This document shows, piece after piece, positions 57,909-64,000 of a DNA stretch of 64,000 nt (positions within the stretch are counted from its first letter, which is position 1; each line of letters opens with the position of its first letter). This DNA comes from a virus. Below the pieces are notes generated by a model. It did not search any database. It saw only the letters and a list, made by a program, of their open reading frames with translations, and was not told the origin of the DNA. The stretch is from positions 1-64,000 of IMG/VR virus record IMGVR_UViG_3300034063_001075; one strand, 5' to 3'. A program made the translations under genes and the position numbers.

Positions 57909-58127
57909 ATGAAACAACGCAACTACAAAAAGGAATACCAACAGTTCCATGCAAAGCCCGAGCAAAAGCAAAACCGCGCTCAGCGTAATGCGGCTCGCGC
58001 AAAGATGGCCGCTGCTGGCCGAGTCCACAAAGGGGACGGCAAAGACGTCCATCACGTCAAAGGCATGAGCAACAAAGCTAGCAACCTTCGGGTCATGTCT
58101 GCCTCCCGTAACCGCTCAATCAAATAA
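57909..58127 (+). CDS. HNH-like small basic protein
   Basis: A 72-residue basic protein. GDGKDVHHVKGMSNKASNLR then VMSASRNRSIK has the H-H...N-L-R...N-R-S pattern of HNH nucleases, but the N-terminal zinc cysteines are lacking. It may be a minimal or inactive HNH, or a DNA-binding protein. Widespread in phages. Confidence 0.6.
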   Translation: MKQRNYKKEYQQFHAKPEQKQNRAQRNAARAKMAAAGRVHKGDGKDVHHVKGMSNKASNLRVMSASRNRSIK

Positions 58128-58150
58128 CCACCAACACCAACACCAAACCT

Positions 58151-58681
58151 ATGCGAACCATCCAAAGAAGTAATCCACTACAAGACCACGACAACTCAGA
58201 AGACACCGTCTCAATCATGGCCGAAGTCCTCGTATCCGAAAACGTGCGTTCCAAGCATTCACCCCGTCCGGTGATGGAGCGTGTCGTCCGTGCGATGCAG
58301 GGGGACGCTGGCGACGATCTCTCCGAGGAACAGCACAAGCGATTCGACCTATCCCGCAGGGTAGCGAAGTTCACCGTGAGCCGATTCGAATTGGAAAGCG
58401 GCTCAATCTTCGTGCTGATCTTCTTGGACGCTAGCGGCGTGTTCGTGGCGACGCTGAAGGACCTCGAAGACATTCTTCGTGCCGATGCTAGCAAGCCACA
58501 CCCGTTCGACTTGTCAGCCAATAGGGTCGTCATTCGATCCCTTATCCCGCTCCGTGAAGGCGAGGCCTTGGACATTTCAATGACCCCCGAGGATGCGGAG
58601 AACGACAAAGCAATGCAGCACGTGCTTCGTCTCGCGACTGTTCTCAGTCCGAGTGATGTCGTCAAACCGGAGCTTAACTAA
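58151..58681 (+). CDS. Protein of unknown function
   Basis: A 176-residue protein; VSRFELESGSIFVLIFLDAS then GVFVATLKDLEDIL forms a beta-rich core after a helical start. Not recognised. Shares its last base with the next start. Confidence 0.55.
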   Translation: MRTIQRSNPLQDHDNSEDTVSIMAEVLVSENVRSKHSPRPVMERVVRAMQGDAGDDLSEEQHKRFDLSRRVAKFTVSRFELESGSIFVLIFLDASGVFVATLKDLEDILRADASKPHPFDLSANRVVIRSLIPLREGEALDISMTPEDAENDKAMQHVLRLATVLSPSDVVKPELN

Positions 58682-58866
58682 TGACTACCATAGTACAGCT
58701 AATCATAGGGGGCGGCATTCTCTTCATGCTCTTCTGCGTGGTCGGACTTGTCGTCGAAATGAATCGACTCCGAGCCAAAGCGCGAAGCGCCGAGGAAGAC
58801 GCTGCGTTTTACCGCAAGTGGTTGAACCGCGCTTTGTTCAGAGACAGGGAGGACTTGTTTGTATGA
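58681..58866 (+). CDS. Small membrane coiled-coil protein
   Basis: A 61-residue protein with one N-terminal helix (VQLIIGGGILFMLFCVVGLV) followed by a charged helix. Resembles an inner-membrane spanin in shape; no partner seen. Overlaps the next gene by four bases. Confidence 0.55.
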   Translation: MTTIVQLIIGGGILFMLFCVVGLVVEMNRLRAKARSAEEDAAFYRKWLNRALFRDREDLFV

Positions 58867-59426
58867 CTACTCCCTATTCTTTTGATCAAGTCCGGATTCT
58901 TTCGGAGTCGTTGGGTCGTAGTCCTTTATCGTGGGGCAATGATGCAAGTTCCTTGCGCCATCGCTCTGCGGTTGCTGCTGCCCGTTTATCCGACGAAAGC
59001 TTATTGCAGATATTCGACGAGATTCAGCTACATACGAAGGCTCTTTGTAAAGAGCTTCCCGTTCTTCGATCTTTTGCGGGTCGTTGGATACTAGAGTCGG
59101 AAGACGAGTATTATGATAGTGAGTTTGTCCGCGCTCCGTATCGCTCCGTTGTGTCGGTGCTAGCTGAAGGTGGATTGCCGCTATTCACCTCGTTGTTTGA
59201 CCTCGAAACCCAAGAGGACTGTTCCGTTTTGCAGGAGTATTTCACTGACGTCGTCAGAGTTGAGTGGGAGTTCGCTCAACTGCTGATGGACAAACCCGAG
59301 CATCTTGAGTCCTACAAAAGTCAGCTTCGCGAGGCTTATAGCCGGATCGTGGATCAGATGAAGAAGGACTTCCCGTATTTGCCGTGGTCGAGCCGCCTCC
59401 AAGTTGGAGACGCTCTAGCGGCCTAA
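58863..59426 (+). CDS. Protein of unknown function
   Basis: A 187-residue protein from ATG 58863 overlapping the previous stop: RHRSAVAAARLSDESLLQIF, then EFVRAPYRSVVSVLAEGGLP and FDLETQEDCSVLQEYFTDVV. Helical. Not recognised. Confidence 0.58.
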   Translation: MTTPYSFDQVRILSESLGRSPLSWGNDASSLRHRSAVAAARLSDESLLQIFDEIQLHTKALCKELPVLRSFAGRWILESEDEYYDSEFVRAPYRSVVSVLAEGGLPLFTSLFDLETQEDCSVLQEYFTDVVRVEWEFAQLLMDKPEHLESYKSQLREAYSRIVDQMKKDFPYLPWSSRLQVGDALAA

Positions 59427-59449
59427 CCAACAAACAAACAAAACTAAGT

Positions 59450-59752
59450 ATGGAAACAGCAAATGAGTTCGATAAATCCGTGACTCTGATAACGGATGAA
59501 AAGGAATACCATGCGTGGCGTCTCAAAATCGCCGCTGCTATGGGGCAGGGCCTTCTGGCGTCGCAAGACAAAGAGGGCTGGAATCTGGCGCGTCTGGCGT
59601 TTGTTAGCCTTCAAGCGGCTGACGCTATGCTGGAGATTGCCAGTAAACCGTTGCCCAAGCCGACTACCCGTCCTAGACAGGACGATATGAGCCCTGTTGA
59701 GCTTCAAGTGCTCGACGAAAATGGGGTGTCTGAGGGTCGCTCTTCGGACTAA
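59450..59752 (+). CDS. Small protein, unknown function
   Basis: A 100-residue protein from ATG 59450: METANEFDKSVTLITDEKEY, then WNLARLAFVSLQAADAMLEI. Helical with a Pro-rich tail. Not recognised. Confidence 0.55.
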   Translation: METANEFDKSVTLITDEKEYHAWRLKIAAAMGQGLLASQDKEGWNLARLAFVSLQAADAMLEIASKPLPKPTTRPRQDDMSPVELQVLDENGVSEGRSSD

Positions 59753-59938
59753 AATAAATTTCTAACAGGCTCTGGCGGATACATCTCCGTTCAACCTGTT
59801 GGCTCGCCCCCCTCAAGGGGGGTGTGATGTCGGTGCTGCCAGAAGCACGGAAATATAGGGTGGGGAGTCTGGCCTCCCCGCAAACATGGAGCGGGGCCGT
59901 TAACATTGTCAGTGCGATCGGCCCCGCTCTCTTTTTCT
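59753..59938 (+). ncRNA. Candidate structured RNA ending in a terminator
   Basis: A 186-base gap made of consecutive hairpins: AACAGG/CCTGTT (59764-59769 with 59795-59800), CCCCCC/GGGGGG around TCAA (59807-59822), GGGGAG/CTCCCC (59862-59879) and finally the 11-base terminator stem. Four stems in a row closed by an intrinsic terminator is the layout of a small RNA or of an attenuator leader for the gene that starts at 59939. No coding frame is supported here. Confidence 0.5.
59889..59938 (+). terminator. Strong intrinsic terminator abutting next start codon
   Basis: Arms GAGCGGGGCCG (59889-59899) and CGGCCCCGCTC (59919-59929), perfect over 11 bases, followed by TCTTTTTCT. The ATG of the next gene comes directly after, so the terminator would limit expression of that gene unless read through. 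Confidence 0.8.
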
Positions 59939-60142
59939 ATGAAGCCTTTTGAAGCGTGTTTATTCAAACGTGGTTACGACACCGAGGCCGAAGCGTTGCA
60001 GAACGGGATGGAAGTATACTTTTGCTTGTATTGCTGTAAGTTCCATTCCCGTATGTCCCTAGCCAACAAACGCAAAGAAAACCGATTCGCGCATAGAGAG
60101 CGCTTCTTTGCTTGTGCTAAGCGTCGCAGGGCTGCTAGCTGA
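59939..60142 (+). CDS. Small basic Cys protein
   Basis: A 67-residue protein, MKPFEACLFKRGYDTEAEAL, with VYFCLYCCKFHSRM and a basic end. C-x-x-C-C-x-x-H looks like a zinc ribbon of the type in small phage proteins that take 'EAL' helices. Expression depends on passing the terminator just upstream. Confidence 0.58.
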   Translation: MKPFEACLFKRGYDTEAEALQNGMEVYFCLYCCKFHSRMSLANKRKENRFAHRERFFACAKRRRAAS

Positions 60143-60357
60143 TGGACATTATTCGTGAGACCGTCGCCTCGTTGGACCGCCAAGACTTGGAGAACAAAGA
60201 CTGGGCGCGGTTTCTCGTTCGTTCGATTCCGGAGGATACGGGGGGCGCGATGTCCCGACTATTCAAGTCCGTGCGTCCCTCTGTTGCGTTTTCCATCAAC
60301 TCAGAAACGGGCAAGCCTACCTTGAAGCTAGGGATTACCGCCTCAGTGCGTTGGTGA
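60142..60357 (+). CDS. Small protein, unknown function
   Basis: A 71-residue protein, MDIIRETVASLDRQDLENKD and onward, overlapping the previous stop. The last rightward gene before the strand switch. Not recognised. Confidence 0.52.
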   Translation: MDIIRETVASLDRQDLENKDWARFLVRSIPEDTGGAMSRLFKSVRPSVAFSINSETGKPTLKLGITASVRW

Positions 60358-60364
60358 ATTTAGC

Positions 60365-60433
60365 GAGCGTGGCAGGATTCCATACCTGCAACTTTCTGGT
60401 TGTGCCCATTGCGTCTAGTTCCGCCACACGCTC
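60365..60433 (-). tRNA. tRNA-like element (degenerate or unusual tRNA)
   Basis: On the minus strand 69 bases fold with a perfect 7-bp acceptor (GAGCGTG/CACGCTC), a D-arm GCG-GAACTAGA-CGC very like that of the tRNA-Leu half at 29.8 kb, and a T-arm GCAGG-TATGGAAT-CCTGC with a loop of eight instead of seven. The anticodon arm does not form: only TGG/CCA around GCACAA pairs. It may be a decayed tRNA, a tRNA mimic or an integration scar. Confidence 0.4.
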
Positions 60434-60522
60434 AAAGTAAGAAGGGGGGTGGGGGCTGGGGTTTCACCATATCTGCGCCCTCAGTCATACGCCGAGAGTA
60501 ATCGCACCCCCACCATTAAGTA
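60434..60522. terminator. Strand-switch gap with G-rich/C-rich pairing
   Basis: GGTGGGGG near 60448 can pair with CCCCCACC near 60507 across a ~50-base loop, between the convergent ends of the rightward and leftward operons. May act as a two-way terminator; no T runs. Confidence 0.35.
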
Positions 60523-60918
60523 TTAAGGCTCTGGCGCTACTTCTTGCGGCCCCGTTGTTGGGGGCTCTGCTAGCACGTCCGTAGTCAAATCCTCTACGTA
60601 AAAGTCGAATATTGTTCGCATCCGGACAATGTCTCGTTCCCCACTACCTTGAGTCCGTCGTTCGTCAAACTCTTTACCGACACCCATTTTACGGGGCCAG
60701 TCCTCAGGAGGCTTAGCCATGAACGCCGCGTGTAGCGCCTCTGTAATTGCAAAATAGACTTTTCGGATATCTCCCGTTGCCGCACTTACTTCGCTGGCTT
60801 GTAGCTTGGGGAGACTGCTAAGGGGGATGAATAAGCCTGTCGTCGGGGACCCAGAAACTGTTGCAGTAACAACATCTATGCCTGCAATCCACGCTTGCGG
60901 TATCTTATTAAATGCCAT
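60523..60918 (-). CDS. Paralogous small protein A (fibre-linked)
   Basis: A 131-residue protein. MAFNKIPQAWIAGIDVV and then FIPLSSLPKLQASEVSAATG and DIRKVYFAITEALHAAF. The second part matches the next gene (IPLSSIPMLTAEEV, DVRKVFYALAEAM), and the first part matches the gene at 63390 (MPFNPAPSTWIAGLSL). So this protein carries both modules. Sitting beside a fibre-like gene, it may be a fibre or particle accessory. Not recognised. Confidence 0.62.
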   Translation of the reverse strand: MAFNKIPQAWIAGIDVVTATVSGSPTTGLFIPLSSLPKLQASEVSAATGDIRKVYFAITEALHAAFMAKPPEDWPRKMGVGKEFDERRTQGSGERDIVRMRTIFDFYVEDLTTDVLAEPPTTGPQEVAPEP

Positions 60919-60925
60919 TGGCTCT

Positions 60926-61204
60926 TTAAGCGTCCTCCGGCGCGACTTCAGCGGCGTCTATGAAAGTCTCGAACGAGAAATTGTAGGCTCTGTCAATTTG
61001 GTTGACGTTTGCGCTCGTCTGTCTCCGCATTTCCATTCGTGCCGGAAGCTGGTTTGGTAATTTCGAGCGATAGGAATCATACATTGCCTCAGCCAGTGCG
61101 TAGAAAACTTTGCGAACATCCGCATTAGGCCCCTGCACTTCTTCAGCGGTTAGCATAGGAATGCTAGAGAGCGGAATACATAACCACTGTTCGTCGTTTG
61201 GCAT
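60926..61204 (-). CDS. Paralogous small protein B (fibre-linked)
   Basis: A 92-residue protein, MPNDEQWLCIPLSSIPMLTA then DVRKVFYALAEAMYDSYRSK, a paralogue of the C-terminal module of the gene below. Seven bases separate them. Tandem duplication of an accessory protein is likely. Confidence 0.62.
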   Translation of the reverse strand: MPNDEQWLCIPLSSIPMLTAEEVQGPNADVRKVFYALAEAMYDSYRSKLPNQLPARMEMRRQTSANVNQIDRAYNFSFETFIDAAEVAPEDA

Positions 61205-61209
61205 AAGGC

Positions 61210-63393
61210 TTATGGAACGGTCACACCCATGAGGACCCCGTTAGTGAAGCGCAGCGTATTGGTGACGTTGCTTGGTCGGAGAACTGTGATGTTAGTAGTA
61301 AGCCCCCCGCCGATACCTAAGTTATTCAGAGTATTTGTTCTAACAGCGTTGTTAATAAATTCGATGCCTTTCGTGCCAACTATAGTAAAGGAGTTGCTGA
61401 ACACATAAGCAACGTCAGTATTATAAACCTCAAACACCATTCGGTCAGGACCTTGCATTCTCCAGATTCTATGATTCGTGCTTCCGATGTTAACTCCGGA
61501 AAAGAAAGGTGTATCATTCGTGCCGAGTCCTAAATTATCTCTAGTCGTGTGTAGGACCGTGTTAGTGGACGCAAACCCGTCACCGAATACGAGAGGGACA
61601 TACGTGGTAAATTCGTTGTCTCCTACTCGAAACTTAGTGTTGTTGTTGTGGATGTAAGTCAAATCACCGCTGTTCTCTCCCGGCCACCCAAAACCATAAT
61701 TAAGGGGGTTTTCAAGATACCAAGCAGAAATAGTGTGGCCGATCGAGTATTCGTTTGCGAAGTAAGTTTGAGCTACCCTCACTGTACTGACGTGAATGTC
61801 GGTAGTGCCAGTGCCGTTTGTAAGAAAGGCGGTATACTGTGCGGGGTCTACCCACTCAGTACCGCTTTCCCACTCGTTCACGCTAAGAAGTTTGTTAGCA
61901 TTCCCGCTAAGCGACGGTACTTCATCGGGTGGAACGGGCACATCAACCCACCCAACGTCGGAGCCTACAACTCCCAGCAACTTGTTATTGTTGCCACTCA
62001 ATGACGGCAATATGAGCGCACGTGCCTCTTGCAGCGTCCAGTTTGTGAGGCCGTCACCGACGTTGCCTATGATGTAAGTTTCGAACCAAGTGTCGTTTAG
62101 TGTGGTCTTAGTGAAATTACCTGCTTGGCTCGCTCCGACAATGAGGCTTCCCCCTAAGAGGTTTGTACTACCACCCACATTGACGGTAAGTTCAGGTAAC
62201 GCGCCGTCTTTGTCTTTATGAACAACCTCACCCCAGTCTGTGCGGTTTGTGCCGTACTTCACTAAGAGTCGCTGTCCGTCTATTCCAAGAGAGCCTATAT
62301 AGCCTGTTGGCGACCAAGGGTCTGACTGTGGGCTGATCTCGGACGGGAAAAGCCATATACCAAAACGTAAGTCCGGTTCGTCCCAGTCGTTGTCCACGAC
62401 GAAAGGGGCTACTGAGCCCCCGTTGGTCCCCAATGGAAATGGCGGGATTCGCACATGAAAACGGTGCTCGGGGGCGTTGACATTGAACCCCGCTTTGCCG
62501 TCAGCTTTTACAACAAAGCGTGTTGTAATATTTACCTGTTCGCCGTCTTCTTCATCGTACAAGGGGACGCCAGATGACGCCTTCACCAAATAGCCGTCGT
62601 TAACTGGCGCTGTGGAGTGAGACAGGTTAACAAAGAGGCCCTTACCGGATGGGTGGGTATGCTCAAGACGGGCAGTGTGAAGCCCTCCTGTGTCCTCCTT
62701 AACGTTGAATGCGGAGCCCGCCCACAAAGGGTCGTTGATGGTTAGCCTGCCGCCGAGCACAGTGTTTCCGTTAACGTTTAGTGATTTAACCTTAGTGTCA
62801 TTCAAAAAGGCCTTTGGCCCCCAATAGTACACCTCGTTCGTCGGCCACGTGCCCCAAACCAACTCGTTCGTGAGTTCCGGAGCTTTTATGCTAGCTGTAT
62901 TCGGCATGAGTAGATTGTCCGAAATACGCGTGTCTCCCGCGACATGAAGCGTGTGCTGGGGAGACGAAATGTTAATGCCTACTTTCCCGTCTGCTAGGAC
63001 AATGAAACGGGACACGGCGGTGTTGGTGTTGGTGTTAGCTCCCCCGTCCTTGGAAGTGGCGTGAAATAAAATCGAACCGGGGTTGTTGTTGTTAATCATC
63101 GAGACCAAAAGGCCTCTCGTTCCGACGTTCGTGTTGGTGTTATACACCAAAAGGGAATGCGGCGGGAGCCCGTATTCTTGAAAGAGCATTGATTGCGGGG
63201 ACGGAGAAATGGTGACGGAATTCGTGAACTTCAACGAGTTAAAGTTCGTGCCCATCGGCGCTACTACGGTTCCGTTGGTTGGGAAAAACGAAAGGGTACG
63301 TAGTGACGTTCCGTAGGTCCCAAATTGTGCGTGTGATAGTTGCGTTGTGGCAAACATAGCCGCTGCTCCTATGATGGCTGATGCGATTTTCAT
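61210..63393 (-). CDS. Fibre-like protein with N-terminal signal peptide
   Basis: A 727-residue protein. The first 23 residues (MKIASAIIGAAAMFATTQLS) are a textbook Sec signal peptide ending HAQ/F. The rest is beta-rich and Asn/Thr/Gly-rich, with the fibre-type units FIVLADGKVGINISSPQHTL (~130) and FVVKADGKAGFNVNAPEHRF (~290), each followed by HV, as in trimeric phage fibres and bacterial surface adhesins of the 'GKVGI..S.P...LHV' type. SLSGNNNKLLGV and SLSGNANKLLSV form a further pair (~480-520). Phage fibres are normally cytoplasmic, so export is odd; it may coat the host or be borrowed from a host adhesin. Confidence 0.68.
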   Translation of the reverse strand: MKIASAIIGAAAMFATTQLSHAQFGTYGTSLRTLSFFPTNGTVVAPMGTNFNSLKFTNSVTISPSPQSMLFQEYGLPPHSLLVYNTNTNVGTRGLLVSMINNNNPGSILFHATSKDGGANTNTNTAVSRFIVLADGKVGINISSPQHTLHVAGDTRISDNLLMPNTASIKAPELTNELVWGTWPTNEVYYWGPKAFLNDTKVKSLNVNGNTVLGGRLTINDPLWAGSAFNVKEDTGGLHTARLEHTHPSGKGLFVNLSHSTAPVNDGYLVKASSGVPLYDEEDGEQVNITTRFVVKADGKAGFNVNAPEHRFHVRIPPFPLGTNGGSVAPFVVDNDWDEPDLRFGIWLFPSEISPQSDPWSPTGYIGSLGIDGQRLLVKYGTNRTDWGEVVHKDKDGALPELTVNVGGSTNLLGGSLIVGASQAGNFTKTTLNDTWFETYIIGNVGDGLTNWTLQEARALILPSLSGNNNKLLGVVGSDVGWVDVPVPPDEVPSLSGNANKLLSVNEWESGTEWVDPAQYTAFLTNGTGTTDIHVSTVRVAQTYFANEYSIGHTISAWYLENPLNYGFGWPGENSGDLTYIHNNNTKFRVGDNEFTTYVPLVFGDGFASTNTVLHTTRDNLGLGTNDTPFFSGVNIGSTNHRIWRMQGPDRMVFEVYNTDVAYVFSNSFTIVGTKGIEFINNAVRTNTLNNLGIGGGLTTNITVLRPSNVTNTLRFTNGVLMGVTVP
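62354..62361. promoter_or_regulatory. CATATACC inside a coding region
   Basis: The only copy well inside a gene (fibre-like protein), so possibly chance. Confidence 0.2.
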
Positions 63394-63602
63394 GGGTTAC
63401 CTTGAGGCGGTGGGTTGGGGTTATCGGGCGCAGGTGCTAAAAGTGCCGTTCCTAGTGTTCCGTCGTTGTTAACGACTAGCTCCCATATCCCCCCGTCCTG
63501 AGCGATTAACTGAAGGGAGTTCAACGGAAAGTCTCCTAGTTCATTTGTTGAGTACAGGGAAAGACCCGCGATCCACGTGCTCGGCGCTGGATTGAATGGC
63601 AT
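63390..63602 (-). CDS. Paralogous small protein C
   Basis: A 70-residue protein, MPFNPAPSTWIAGLSLYSTN, sharing its N-terminal module with the gene at 60523; the centre (LQLIAQDGGIWELVVNNDGT) is beta-like and the end Pro-rich. Its stop overlaps the signal-peptide gene start. Not recognised. Confidence 0.55.
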   Translation of the reverse strand: MPFNPAPSTWIAGLSLYSTNELGDFPLNSLQLIAQDGGIWELVVNNDGTLGTALLAPAPDNPNPPPQGNP

Positions 63603-63605
63603 GGA

Positions 63606-63845
63606 TCACAGCACGTTGCGCCAACGCAGCATGGCAAGGCTCAATTCAATCCCCAGATTGATCCACGAATCCCCAATGTTGGAGGGCAACGCTTCTCGCA
63701 TTGCCGCAAACGCCGCGTTTCTTTTCGTGGAGTTGGAAACTTTTCTCTCGCTTTGCGCGGTGACCGCAGAAACTCCAAACAGAATAAGCTCCGAGATGAG
63801 GCCCCAATTCTTCGTGATAAAGCGAATGACCGTGAAAAAGTTCAT
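63606..63845 (-). CDS. Small membrane-associated protein
   Basis: A 79-residue protein: MNFFTVIRFITKNWGLISEL then ILFGVSAVTAQ, a hydrophobic N-terminal third, and a helical end (WINLGIELSLAMLRWRNVL). Could be a small holin or anchor; not recognised. Start overlaps the stop of the upstream partial gene (ATGA). Confidence 0.55.
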   Translation of the reverse strand: MNFFTVIRFITKNWGLISELILFGVSAVTAQSERKVSNSTKRNAAFAAMREALPSNIGDSWINLGIELSLAMLRWRNVL

Positions 63846-64000
63846 TTGGCTTTGTCAGTTACCGCAGCGGCTGTTTTGACTAGCACAACCCCGTCAACTT
63901 TGAGGGATGCGCCAGCGTCGTTTAGCACAGTTTGGATTTGCTTCCCGTATGTTTTGAGAATCTTCGCCGGAAGCATGGAAACGAGTTCCGAAACCGCTAG
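63842..64000 (-). CDS. Partial gene at right edge
   Basis: Open frame entering from beyond the window; 52 visible residues including LVSMLPAKILKTYGKQIQTV and LKVDGVVLVKTAAA before TGA at 63842-63844. Helical; not recognised. N-terminus missing. Confidence 0.55.
   Translation of the reverse strand, partial: LAVSELVSMLPAKILKTYGKQIQTVLNDAGASLKVDGVVLVKTAAAVTDKAK

Noticed and set aside
1-64000. Circular closure of the window (CGCTAG at both ends)
   Set aside because: Only six bases match, explainable by GCTAGC abundance, and joining the ends does not connect the two cut genes in one frame.

Overview
The window looks like part of the genome of a temperate, probably short-tailed (podovirus-like) Caudoviricetes phage at roughly 53% G+C. 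The evidence is a large terminase, a ~750-residue portal, a scaffold candidate, a major capsid candidate, a lysozyme, several fibre genes, a tyrosine integrase and a compact replication block. No tail-tube, sheath or tape-measure gene was recognised, which argues for a short tail. Both window ends cut through genes, so the genome extends further. The host is uncertain. The integrase C-terminus (an SGN box in place of LGH, then a late YFNIKP-like tail) resembles integrases I associate with Verrucomicrobiota; this is inference. Because phage genes lie on both sides of the tRNA-Leu half next to the integrase, the sequence appears to be the free-phage (attP) arrangement rather than a prophage junction.

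Layout. (1) 1-29.66 kb, minus strand: the virion module, read right to left as terminase, portal, small head protein, scaffold, capsid, small membrane proteins, a fibre set, lysozyme, a 1989-residue protein that is mostly Ser-Gln and Ser-Thr repeats, a Pro-Ala-rich 1098-residue fibre, a Cys-rich protein, an adaptor-like protein and long helical/internal proteins. (2) 29.66-31.9 kb: attachment region, integrase and two ribbon-helix-helix proteins. (3) 31.9-42.1 kb, plus strand: replication and recombination (RuvC-like resolvase, fused SNF2-type helicase and Cas4/RecB-type nuclease, NMAD1-like protein, PD-(D/E)XK protein, family A DNA polymerase, primase-helicase). (4) 42.1-45.4 kb: small overlapping genes ending with dCMP deaminase. 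(5) 45.4-46.0 kb: a noncoding region with CCCCACTT iterons and AT-rich tracts, a candidate origin, followed by a lone minus-strand HTH gene that could be the small terminase. (6) 46.9-60.36 kb, plus strand: accessory operons built around two SAP-like/MoxR-type AAA ATPases and one CobT-like von Willebrand A protein, with some 25 small genes. (7) 60.5-64 kb, minus strand: paralogous small proteins, a fibre-like protein with a signal peptide, and small membrane or unknown genes.

Three short words occur far more often than chance and organise the genome. TGTGGATAA, identical to the complement of the DnaA box TTATCCACA, occurs seven times exactly and twice as variants, always in one orientation and just before genes, only in 46.9-57.5 kb. 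GGTATATG/CATATACC occurs 13 times, nearly all at gene junctions, and is often part of a near-palindrome resembling a distributed operator. GCTAGC occurs about 72 times by eye against about 17 expected, most densely at 46-60 kb.

How the genes work together, by inference: the left arm builds and fills the particle; the 30-42 kb block integrates, replicates and recombines the genome; the 46.9-57 kb block encodes an AAA/VWA protein-remodelling machine of unknown target whose promoters may be tied to host DnaA or replication. That block is the best candidate in the window for an undescribed system.
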